Source: JAXHUH01 sp034211175 (lineage in GTDB: Bacteria; Actinomycetota; Acidimicrobiia; Acidimicrobiales; CAIXPF01). Taken from it: a stretch of 18,531 nucleotides of DNA. Under the pieces are notes generated by a model, which searched no databases, was not told the DNA's origin, and saw nothing but the letters and a program-made list of their open reading frames with translations. Every line of letters begins with the position of its first letter. The first letter of the stretch is position 1. The stretch lies in NCBI GenBank assembly GCA_034211175.1, contig JAXHUH010000104.1:1-18531 (forward strand). The letters run 5' to 3'. Shown piece after piece: positions 5,977 through 13,014 of the stretch. Position numbers and translations under genes: made by a program.

Positions 5977-6816
5977 GTGTCCTACCTCACCACGCAGACC
6001 GCCAACAGCACGAAGATCGATCGGACCTCCGCCGTGCCGGATGTCGATGCTCGCCGTGTGGCGCTCGACCGGGCGCTCCTCGAGCCACGATGCGGCCCCG
6101 CGCTGTGGGAGCTCGTGGACTCCGGTGAGGCGGACGAGATCGTGCCCGAGCTGCCGGCGCTGCGCCTCGAGCAGGACCCGATCCACCGGCACAAGGACGT
6201 GCTCGCCCACACCATCGCGGTCACGGCCAAGACCAGCCCGCGCCTCAAGGTGCGGCTCGCGGCGCTGTTCCACGACATCGGCAAGCCGGCGACCCGCAAG
6301 ATCGACGACGACGGCGTCACGTTCCGCCACCACGAGGCCGTCGGCGCGAAGATCACCCGCCGGCGCCTCAAGGCGCTGGGCTACGAGCCCGAGATGGTGG
6401 CCGACGTGTCCGAGCTGGTGCGCCTGTCGGGCCGGTTCAAGGGGTACGCCGACGGCTGGAGCGACTCCGCGGTCCGCCGCTACGCCCGCGACGCCGGTCA
6501 TCTGCTCGGCGAGCTGAACGAGCTCGTGCGCTGCGACTGCACGACCCGCAACCGCCGCAAGGCGGTCGCGCTCCAGGAGGCGATGGACGAGCTCGAGGAG
6601 CGCATCGCCGATCTCGCCGAGGCCGATCGACGCGCCCGGGAACGTCCGGCCATCGACGGCCAGCGGGTGATGGAGCTGCTCGACCTGCCGCCCGGGCCGC
6701 TCGTCGGCGAGGCGCTGCGCCACCTGCTCGAGCTGCGCCGCGCCGGTGACGCCGTGACCCCCGAGGCTGCGGAGGACGCCCTGCGGGCCTGGTGGAAGGC
6801 CCACGACCAGGGCTGA
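5977..6816 (+). CDS. HD-domain protein equal to the C-terminal half of CCA-adding enzyme (no nucleotidyltransferase domain)
   Basis: The 279-residue product follows the C-terminal half of actinobacterial CCA tRNA nucleotidyltransferase (PcnA) closely. LLEPRCGPALWELVDSGEAD (34-53) matches the end of its neck region. IHRHKDVLAHTIAV (69-82), FHDIGKPATRK (98-108) and FRHHEAVGAK (116-125) form the HD metal site. SDSAVRRYARDAGH (162-175), RCDCTTRNRRKA (185-196) and DLPPGPLVGEALRHL (236-250) continue to the usual C-terminus. The N-terminal head, with its GS and DxD catalytic motifs, is absent; the promoter and GTG start leave no room for it, and the upstream DNA is occupied by other sequence. It therefore cannot add CCA. 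A phosphohydrolase or tRNA-binding role is inferred from the HD residues. The family comparison is from memory. Confidence 0.85.
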   Translation: MSYLTTQTANSTKIDRTSAVPDVDARRVALDRALLEPRCGPALWELVDSGEADEIVPELPALRLEQDPIHRHKDVLAHTIAVTAKTSPRLKVRLAALFHDIGKPATRKIDDDGVTFRHHEAVGAKITRRRLKALGYEPEMVADVSELVRLSGRFKGYADGWSDSAVRRYARDAGHLLGELNELVRCDCTTRNRRKAVALQEAMDELEERIADLAEADRRARERPAIDGQRVMELLDLPPGPLVGEALRHLLELRRAGDAVTPEAAEDALRAWWKAHDQG

Positions 6817-6826
6817 CGCCCGACCG

Positions 6827-6852
6827 GGGGCCCGGTCGCGCGACCGGGCCCC
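6827..6852 (+). terminator. 26-base perfect palindrome after the HD gene
   Basis: Bases 6827-6839 are exactly complementary to 6840-6852; the arm begins GGGGCCCGGTCGC. It starts ten bases past the stop codon. There is no U-tract. This suits an actinobacterial hairpin-only terminator, though a protein-binding site is also possible. Confidence 0.55.
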
Positions 6853-6962
6853 GGTGGTCGGCCGTGGGTGCCGGAACGAGACGGCGCGGTGGGGCCCGGG
6901 TGGTGGCGGGCGTGCCATGATCGCCAGCCGAGCCCCGCAGTGAACGCCCCCGGAGGAGCAGC

Positions 6963-9215
6963 ATGGCCGCCGACGCCACCGTCGTCGACGGGTTGGACGC
7001 CACCGTCGAGATCCGCCGCGACGGCCACGGGGTCGCCCACGTGCGGGCGACGACGTCGGCGGACGCCTTCTTCGGCCAGGGGTGGGTCGCCGCGCGCGAC
7101 CGCGCCTGGCAGATCGAGACGGACCGCCGCAAGGCGGTGGGCCGGTGGGCCGAGGTGATCGGTGCGGCCGGCGTCGGCAGCGACCGCTTCTTCCGCCGGC
7201 TCGACCTGGCGTCGGCCGCCCGCCGCGACCTGGCGACGCTCGACCGCGACGCCCGCGTCGCGGTCGAGGCCTACGCCGCCGGGGTCGACGCCGCGTTCGC
7301 GACGATGGCCGACCCGCCCGTCGAGGCCCGTCTCCTCGACCACTCCTTCGAGACGTTCCAGCCGTGGGAGTGCCTGGCCATCTACAAGCTGCGCCACGTG
7401 TTCATGGGCACCCACGCCCGGAAGCTGTGGCGGGCCGCACTCGTCGCCCGTCACGGCGCCGGCGTCCTCGAGCGGCTCTACGGCCGGCAGCGGACCGAAC
7501 CGCTCATCCTGCCGCCCGGCGGCGAGCTCGACGTCGCCATCGACCTCGCCGCGCAGCTGCGCCCCGGTCTCGACGCACTCGACGCGCTCGTCGACGAGGA
7601 CGGCGGCTCCAACAACTGGGCCGTCGCACCGAGCCGTACCGCCTCGGGGGCGCCGCTGCTCGCCGGTGATCCCCACCGGGCGCTCGACGTGCCCAACGTG
7701 TACCACCAGAACCACGTGCGCGCCCCCGGGCTCGACGTGATCGGCCTGTCGTTCCCCGGCGTGCCCGCCTTCCCCCACTTCGGTCACAACGAGCGGCTGG
7801 CATGGTGCATCACCCACGGCATGGCCGACGACCAGGACCTGTTCGTCGAGCAGCTCGACGGCCCCGCCCACGACCCGCGGGTGCGCACCCCCGACGGCTG
7901 GCTCACGTGCAGCCACCGGAACGAGACGATCGCCGTGCGCGACGGCGACGACATCGACCTCGAGATCGTCCACACCGACCACGGCCCGCTGCTGTGGGGC
8001 GGCGTCGACGGCGGCGTCGGGATCTCGATGCGCTGGACGGCGACCGCCGAGCCGGACACGACCCTCGACGCCGCGGTCGCCATGCTGACCACCAAGGACG
8101 TCGGCGAGCTCGACGCGGCGATGGCGCCGTGGGTCGTGCCGGTCAACAACCTGGTCGCCGCCGACGTCGACGGCTCCATCGCCTACCTGCTGCGGGGTCG
8201 CCTCGCCGAGCGGCCGGTCGCCAACCGGTGGGTGCCGGTGCCGGGCTGGACCGGTGAGCACGAGTGGACGGGCTGGGTGCCCTTCGCCGAGCGGCCCCGG
8301 CTGCGCGACCCCGAGCGCGGGTGGATCGCCACGACCAACAACCGCGTCGCCGACGAGCCGCCGTACGTCTCGACCGACTACGCCGGGCCGTCCCGCCAAC
8401 GGCGGATCCGTCGCCTCCTCGACGAGACGGCCGACGCGACCGTCGACGCCATGGTGGCGATCCTGGCCGACGACGTGTCGTCGACGGCCGCAGGCTTCGC
8501 GGCCCGCATCGCCGCGCTCGCCCCGAGCGAGCCCCGCGCGACGGAGGCCGTCGAGCGGGTCCGCGCATGGGACCACCGGATGGCGCCCGACTCGGTCGCG
8601 GCCTCGATCTACGCGGTGACCCGGGCCGAGCTGACCGCGGCGATCGTGGCCGCCGAGCGCCTCGACGTGACCGACCTGGCGTCGTTCGGTCGCGTCGTCG
8701 ACGGCTACGGCCTCGCCCGTCACCTGTGGTCGGCCGGGGTGACCCTGCTCGACGACCACGTCGACGGCCTCGCCGACGCCCTCGACCGGGCACTGGACCG
8801 TCTCACCGAGGCCATGGGCCCCGACATGGACGCGTGGCACTGGGGCGACCTCCACCCGGCCGAGCCGTTCCACCCGCTGTCGGTCGAGCGGCCCGACCTC
8901 GCCGAGCACCTGGCCATGCCGTCGGTGCCGACCGGCGGCGACGGCGACACCCTCCGCTCGGCCTGGGTCCTGCCCGCCCACACCTCGGGCTTCGCCGCGC
9001 CGGCCGGCTCGGTCGCCCGCTACGTGTTCGACCTCGCCGACTGGGACGCCAGCCGCTGGAGCGTGGTCCACGGCGTGTCGGGCGACCGGTCGAGCCCCCA
9101 CTTCCTCGACCAGCTCGCCTCGTGGTCGGAGGTCGCCCTCGTCCCGATGCCGTTCACCACCGCCGCGGTCGACGCGGCGACCCGCTCGATCGAGGTGCTC
9201 CGCCCCGAACGGTGA
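6963..9215 (+). CDS. Penicillin-acylase-family (S45) Ntn hydrolase without signal peptide
   Basis: The 750-residue precursor shows the S45 plan: an alpha-chain part (1 to about 200), a short linker, and the autocleavage site Gly215-Ser216 in DGGSNNWAVAPSRT, where Ser216 becomes the N-terminal nucleophile of the beta chain. Family hallmarks follow: LLAGDPH (232-238), GLSFPGVPAFPHFGHNERLAW just past residue 260, THGMADDQD, and VPVNNLVAADVDG carrying the expected oxyanion Asn. The reaction is hydrolysis of an amide (acyl amino acid, acyl-homoserine lactone or beta-lactam side chain); the substrate is not predictable. Most characterised relatives are exported, but this one begins MAADATVVDGLDATVEI with no signal peptide, so it is probably cytoplasmic. 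GGAGGAG four bases before the ATG fixes the start. Confidence 0.9.
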   Translation: MAADATVVDGLDATVEIRRDGHGVAHVRATTSADAFFGQGWVAARDRAWQIETDRRKAVGRWAEVIGAAGVGSDRFFRRLDLASAARRDLATLDRDARVAVEAYAAGVDAAFATMADPPVEARLLDHSFETFQPWECLAIYKLRHVFMGTHARKLWRAALVARHGAGVLERLYGRQRTEPLILPPGGELDVAIDLAAQLRPGLDALDALVDEDGGSNNWAVAPSRTASGAPLLAGDPHRALDVPNVYHQNHVRAPGLDVIGLSFPGVPAFPHFGHNERLAWCITHGMADDQDLFVEQLDGPAHDPRVRTPDGWLTCSHRNETIAVRDGDDIDLEIVHTDHGPLLWGGVDGGVGISMRWTATAEPDTTLDAAVAMLTTKDVGELDAAMAPWVVPVNNLVAADVDGSIAYLLRGRLAERPVANRWVPVPGWTGEHEWTGWVPFAERPRLRDPERGWIATTNNRVADEPPYVSTDYAGPSRQRRIRRLLDETADATVDAMVAILADDVSSTAAGFAARIAALAPSEPRATEAVERVRAWDHRMAPDSVAASIYAVTRAELTAAIVAAERLDVTDLASFGRVVDGYGLARHLWSAGVTLLDDHVDGLADALDRALDRLTEAMGPDMDAWHWGDLHPAEPFHPLSVERPDLAEHLAMPSVPTGGDGDTLRSAWVLPAHTSGFAAPAGSVARYVFDLADWDASRWSVVHGVSGDRSSPHFLDQLASWSEVALVPMPFTTAAVDAATRSIEVLRPER

Positions 9216-9245
9216 ACGGTTCGGTCCGGCCGGCACACGGACCGA
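9205..9245 (+). terminator. Overlapping alternative hairpins after the acylase gene
   Basis: CCGAAC (9205-9210) can pair with GTTCGG (9219-9224) across the stop codon, or TCGGTCC (9221-9227) with GGACCGA (9239-9245). The two stems share bases and exclude each other. Neither is followed by U residues. Confidence 0.3.
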
Positions 9246-9291
9246 CGTGCGACCGCCCGGACCGATGGTCAGCCCGATAGCTTGCGTCCCG

Positions 9292-10302
9292 ATGACCGAG
9301 TTCGGGGTGCTGAGCCTGGCCGACCACCTGCCCGACCCGGCCCACGGCACGCTCGTGTCGCCGACCGAGCGGTTCCGACTCATCGTCGACCAGGCCGTGT
9401 GGGCCGAGGAGGTCGGCTTCTCCCGCATCCTCGTCGGCGAGCACCACTTCAGCGCCTACATCGCCCCCGACCCCGACCTGCTGCTCGCGGCCATGGCCGT
9501 GCGGACCTCGTCGATCCGCCTGGCGACCGCGGTGACCCTGCTCGCCAACCTCGACCCGCTGCGGGTGAGCGAGTCGCTGTGCACGCTCGACGTGCTCTCC
9601 GGTGGCCGGGCCGAGCTGACCGTCGCCCGCGGTGTCTCGGGCGCGACCGCCGAGGCCTTCGGCGTCCATCCGCCCGACCTGCGGGACCGCTTCGCCGAGA
9701 ACCTCGAGCTGATGCTGCGGCTGCTGTCGGAGGAGAAGGTCACCTGGGAGGGCCGCTACCGCACGCCGCTCGACAACGTGACCGTGCAGCCCCGCCCCGT
9801 CCAGCAGCCCCACCCGGTGGTGTGGGTCGGCGGCGGTCTGTCGAACCGCTCCTGCGACCTGGCGGCCCGCCTCGGCCTGCCGTTCGCGCTGCCGTCACTG
9901 TTCCGCTGGCCCGAGGACTACACCGACATCGTCGCCCGCTACCGGTCACGGTTCACCGACCGCGGCCGCGGGCCGTGCGTGGCGTTCCCGAGCTACGTGC
10001 ACGTGGCCCGGACCTCCCAGGAGGCCCGGGCCCGCTGGGAGCCGTACCTGATGAACTACGTGCGCTTCGCCACCGAGCACCGCGGCGGTGGCGGCCGGCC
10101 GATGGACTACGAGGGCCTGCTGGCCGGCCCCGCGGTGTGCGGGAGCCCGGCCGAGGTGGCCGAGCAGCTCGCCCGCGTCGAGGAGCTGCTCGACCTCGAC
10201 CTCCACATGCTGATGGTCGACGCCGGCGGCATGGGCGCCGACCTCGTCGCCGAGACCATCGAGCTCCTCGGCACCGAGGTGCTCCCGCTCCTCAACGGCT
10301 GA
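9292..10302 (+). CDS. Luciferase-like (LLM) flavin-dependent oxidoreductase
   Basis: The 336-residue protein is a bacterial-luciferase-like TIM barrel. Characteristic stretches are VDQAVWAEEVGFSRILVGEHHF near residue 35-55, SIRLATAVTLLANLDPLRVSE, the LDVLSGGRAELTVARG segment, and VWVGGGLS after the QPRPVQ element. Such enzymes use FMN or F420 for monooxygenation or hydride transfer; cofactor and substrate are not resolved. I chose the ATG at 9292. A TAGCTT box at 9278-9283 sits eight bases upstream and no ribosome-binding site exists, so it is probably leaderless. A longer GTG start at 9247 would run through that box. It converges with the next LLM gene, ten bases apart. Confidence 0.9.
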   Translation: MTEFGVLSLADHLPDPAHGTLVSPTERFRLIVDQAVWAEEVGFSRILVGEHHFSAYIAPDPDLLLAAMAVRTSSIRLATAVTLLANLDPLRVSESLCTLDVLSGGRAELTVARGVSGATAEAFGVHPPDLRDRFAENLELMLRLLSEEKVTWEGRYRTPLDNVTVQPRPVQQPHPVVWVGGGLSNRSCDLAARLGLPFALPSLFRWPEDYTDIVARYRSRFTDRGRGPCVAFPSYVHVARTSQEARARWEPYLMNYVRFATEHRGGGGRPMDYEGLLAGPAVCGSPAEVAEQLARVEELLDLDLHMLMVDAGGMGADLVAETIELLGTEVLPLLNG

Positions 10303-10318
10303 GCAGCCGCGCTCAGCC
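10297..10318. terminator. Bidirectional terminator containing both stop codons
   Basis: GGCTGAGC (10297-10304) and GCTCAGCC (10311-10318) form a perfect 8-bp stem with loop AGCCGC. Each arm carries the last Gly codon and TGA of one of the two convergent LLM genes, so the same hairpin ends both transcripts. Confidence 0.55.
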
Positions 10319-11200
10319 CTCGAGGAGGGCGGGGGCGAGGGCCCGCCAGTCGGCCTCGGGGGACTCGTTGTCGTTGCGCAGCACCTGGATGCACACGTGG
10401 TCGGCGCCCGCGTCGTGGTGCTGCTTCACCCGGTCCGCGATCGCCTTCTCGTCACCCCAGGCGACGATGGCGTCGACGATGCGGTCGCTGCCGCCGTCGG
10501 CGAAGTCGTCGTCACCGAAGCCGAGCCGGCGCAGGTTGTTGAGGTAGTTCGGCGCCCGCAGGTAGACGGCCATGCCCTTGCGGGCCGCCTCCCGGGCGGT
10601 CTCCGGGTTCGTGTCGAGCACGACCATCTGCTCGGGGGCGAGGAGGGCGTCGGGGCCCATCGTCTCGCGGGCCGTCGCGGTGTGGTCGGGCGTCGTGAAG
10701 TACGGGTGGGCGCCGTTGGCGGCCTCGGCCGAGAGCTTCAGCATCTTCGGCCCGAGGGCGGCGAGCACGACCGGCGGCTCCTCGGCGGGGCCGACCGCCA
10801 TGAACAGCGACTCCTCCATCCGCTGGAGGTACTCCTTCATGTACGAGTACGGCTTCGAGTAGTCGTGCTTGCGCAGGTTGGACACCAGGTGGGCGTGGCT
10901 GACGCCCATGCCGAGCACGAACCGGCCCGGGTACGCCTCGGCCAGGGTCTTCTTCGCCGCGACCATGGTCATGGGGTCGCGGGCGTAGATGTTGGCGATG
11001 CCGGTCGCCAGGGGCAGCGTCGTCGTCGCGGCCAGGAGGTTGGCCGACTGGACGAACGGGTCGCGGCCGACGGCCTCGGCCACCCACAGGGCGCCGTAGC
11101 CCAGGTCCTCGGCGGTGCGGGCGGCCTCCTGGGCCTTCGCCGTGGGGAAGGCGTCCGCCATGCCCCACCAGATGCCGACGCGGCCGATCTCGGTGCTCAT
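10313..11200 (-). CDS. F420-dependent LLM oxidoreductase, MSMEG_4141-like
   Basis: The 295-residue product begins MSTEIGRVGIWWGMADAFP and continues with LGYGALWVAEAVGRDPFVQ, ATGIANIYARDPMTM, LAEAYPGRFVLGMGVSHA and DYSKPYSYMKEYLQRME. This order of motifs I associate with the actinobacterial F420-binding subfamily named after MSMEG_4141 (TIGR03620). The C-terminal part ends with VKQHHDAGADHVCIQVL, typical of LLM barrels. The substrate is unknown. I chose the ATG at 11200: a TACGGT box lies seven bases upstream with CGTGCC 17 bases further up, and there is no ribosome-binding site, so the mRNA is probably leaderless. A longer in-frame opening to 11362 overlaps the thioesterase gene and looks non-coding. 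It is only distantly similar to the neighbouring LLM protein. Confidence 0.9.
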   Translation of the reverse strand: MSTEIGRVGIWWGMADAFPTAKAQEAARTAEDLGYGALWVAEAVGRDPFVQSANLLAATTTLPLATGIANIYARDPMTMVAAKKTLAEAYPGRFVLGMGVSHAHLVSNLRKHDYSKPYSYMKEYLQRMEESLFMAVGPAEEPPVVLAALGPKMLKLSAEAANGAHPYFTTPDHTATARETMGPDALLAPEQMVVLDTNPETAREAARKGMAVYLRAPNYLNNLRRLGFGDDDFADGGSDRIVDAIVAWGDEKAIADRVKQHHDAGADHVCIQVLRNDNESPEADWRALAPALLEG

Positions 11201-11207
11201 GGCCGCG

Positions 11208-11236
11208 ACCGTAGTCACGGTGTGGCATCCGGCACG
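11208..11236 (-). promoter_or_regulatory. Promoter of the MSMEG_4141-like gene, leaderless architecture
   Basis: On the minus strand CGTGCC (11236-11231), a 17-base spacer and TACGGT (11213-11208) precede the ATG by seven bases. The spacer contains ACCGTG at 11221-11216. The same arrangement occurs in front of the TPR gene. Confidence 0.45.
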
Positions 11237-11339
11237 AGCCCGACCGAACGCTCGAACAGCCGAGCCATCGATGTCGGTCTCATGATAGAACGGTCCCCAG
11301 TCGGCCGGCTCCCCGGCGGCCGCGATCCGGAGGTGCACC

Positions 11340-11852
11340 ATGACCACGAGCGACACGGCCATGAGTCATGCGGCCACGACCGATGCCGCAACCGAGACCG
11401 CGAGCAAGACCGGCGCGCCCGAGGGCCCGGCCGGACTCCAGCTGTTCCGCTCGATGCTGGCCGGCGGCGGGGTTCGGGCCGGGATCGGTGAGCTGCTCGG
11501 CATGTCGCTGCTCGAGGTCGACGAGGGCCGGATCGTGTTCGGTCTCGAGCCGGACGCTCGGATGACCAACCCGCTCGGCACCGTGCACGGCGGGATCGCG
11601 GCGACGTTGCTGGACTCGGCGATGAGCTGTGCCGTTCACACCACGCTCGCGGCGGACGAGAGCTACACGACGCTCGACCTCCACGTCCGCTACGTGCGCG
11701 CCGCCCGTCCCGACGGCGGCCCGCTGCAGGTGGAGGGCAGCGTCGTGCACCGTGGCCGGCGCACGGCCACGGCCGAGGGCCGGGTCACCGACGCCGAGGG
11801 CCGCCTCGTCGCCCACGGCTCGGTCAGCTGCATCGTCCTCGCCACCCCCTGA
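11340..11852 (+). CDS. Hotdog-fold acyl-CoA thioesterase, PaaI type
   Basis: The 170-residue protein carries the PaaI-type signature in NPLGTVHGGIAATLLDSAMS (77-96), with His83-Gly-Gly and Asp92 as the expected active-site and CoA-proximal residues. The hotdog strands TLDLHVRYVRAA, GSVVHRGRRTATAEGRV and GRLVAHGSVSCIV follow. It should hydrolyse aryl- or acyl-CoA thioesters, usually as a tetramer. The first 30 residues are low-complexity Thr/Ala and likely disordered; Met8 is an alternative start, but GGAGG (11329-11333) six bases before the first ATG favours 11340. It is divergent from the MSMEG_4141-like gene and convergent with the beta-lactamase-fold gene. Confidence 0.88.
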   Translation: MTTSDTAMSHAATTDAATETASKTGAPEGPAGLQLFRSMLAGGGVRAGIGELLGMSLLEVDEGRIVFGLEPDARMTNPLGTVHGGIAATLLDSAMSCAVHTTLAADESYTTLDLHVRYVRAARPDGGPLQVEGSVVHRGRRTATAEGRVTDAEGRLVAHGSVSCIVLATP

Positions 11853-11936
11853 CCCACCTTCACCCGTTCTGGCTTCCCTGGCGGGCGCGTGGTGGTCGTG
11901 GTGGTAGCCAGTTCGGGATGGTGGGGCGGGGTGCGG

Positions 11937-12932
11937 TCAGGTGCCGGACTTCCGGTAGACGGCGGTGAGGGTGGGCTTGCCGCCGTCGGGGACGACCTTG
12001 CCGGTCTCGGTGAGGTGGATCATGTGCGCCTGGACCGACGCCGCGGCCGGGTACCAGAGGCGCTTGTCGTAGCCCGCGTACATCTCGGGGATGATGTCGG
12101 CGATCCGCTTCGGGCCCGCGGCCAGGTAGGTGAGGATCTGGTCCTCGCGGTCGTGGCGGTGCTCGATGAACGAACGCACGTACGGGATGGCGTCGGCCAC
12201 CCCCGGCCCGTGGGCCGGCCAGAACTGCGACTCCGAGCGTCCGAGCAGCTTGGTGAGGCTGGCCATGTAGTCGCCCATGTCGCCGTCCGGCGGGCCGACC
12301 ACGCTCGTCGCCCACCCCATCACGTGGTCGGCCGAGAACAGGCTCGACTCCTCGGCCAGCGCGAAGCACAGGTGGTTCGAGCAGTGGCCGGGGGTGTGGA
12401 TCGCCTCGAGCGTGAACCCGTCGCCCCGGATCACGTCGCCGTCCTCGACCCGCTCGTCGGGCACGAAGTCGAGGTCCGGCCCCTCCCGCTTCAGCGCCGG
12501 GTCGAGGTCCTCGTACTCCTTCTCGTACTTCTCGACCTCCTCGGCCGTGAAGTAGTCGCTGAAGTCGATCTTCTCGTCCGGGTCGAGGTCGGCGACCGCG
12601 CCGTGGCGTCCGAACCCGAAGGTCGGGGCACCGGTGCGGGCCTGGAGGAGGGGTGTGCCGGTCGAGTGGTCGCTGTGGGTGTGGGAGATCAGGATCTGGC
12701 CCACCTCCTCGTCGGGCCCCAGCGCGGCGAGGACGGCATCGATGTGGCGCTCCACCGCCGGGCCCGGGTCGAGGACCGCGACCCGGCCCCGCCCGATGAT
12801 GTAGGTACCGGTGCCGACGTAGGTGAACGGGCCCGGGTTCTCGCAGATCACCCGGCGGACCAGTGGGGTCAGCTGGTCCGGTTCGTCGTAGGTGAAGTCG
12901 ATCTCCCGGTTGTGCTCGATCTTGACGGCCAC
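11937..12932 (-). CDS. Metallo-beta-lactamase-fold hydrolase, LACTB2-like with winged-helix tail
   Basis: With a GTG start at 12932 the protein has 331 residues. NPGPFTYVGTGTYIIG (32-47) is the family's first strand pair. The metal site is HTHSDH (84-89), His183 in HTPGH, Asp202 in SADHV and His241 in PAHGP. A charged segment (about 117-160, EEVEKYEKEYEDLD) is inserted between the second and third metal motifs. A C-terminal winged helix (about 263-315) matches the LACTB2-like architecture, whose members act on RNA or thioesters. An in-frame ATG at 13001 is possible, but the extra codons include TCA, AGA and GCA, unlike the rest of the gene, and GAGGG precedes the GTG. The decarboxylase gene ends 82 bases upstream on the same strand, so they may be co-transcribed. 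Confidence 0.85.
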   Translation of the reverse strand: MAVKIEHNREIDFTYDEPDQLTPLVRRVICENPGPFTYVGTGTYIIGRGRVAVLDPGPAVERHIDAVLAALGPDEEVGQILISHTHSDHSTGTPLLQARTGAPTFGFGRHGAVADLDPDEKIDFSDYFTAEEVEKYEKEYEDLDPALKREGPDLDFVPDERVEDGDVIRGDGFTLEAIHTPGHCSNHLCFALAEESSLFSADHVMGWATSVVGPPDGDMGDYMASLTKLLGRSESQFWPAHGPGVADAIPYVRSFIEHRHDREDQILTYLAAGPKRIADIIPEMYAGYDKRLWYPAAASVQAHMIHLTETGKVVPDGGKPTLTAVYRKSGT

Positions 12933-13014
12933 GCGCTTGCCCTCGCCCCCGACGGTCGGTGCTGCCTGCGATCTTGACCGCCGGGCGACGGCGCGCACCA
13001 TCCGACGGCCCCCG

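Noticed and set aside
6498..9428. A 976-codon open frame on the minus strand opposite the acylase gene
   Set aside because: It is rich in Arg, Gly, Val and His with no recognisable domain. The plus strand holds a well-supported acylase, and long antisense frames are expected in DNA with this third-position bias.
11889..11906. GTGGTGGT direct repeat between convergent genes
   Set aside because: A short simple-sequence run, common at this GC content, with no other structure around it.
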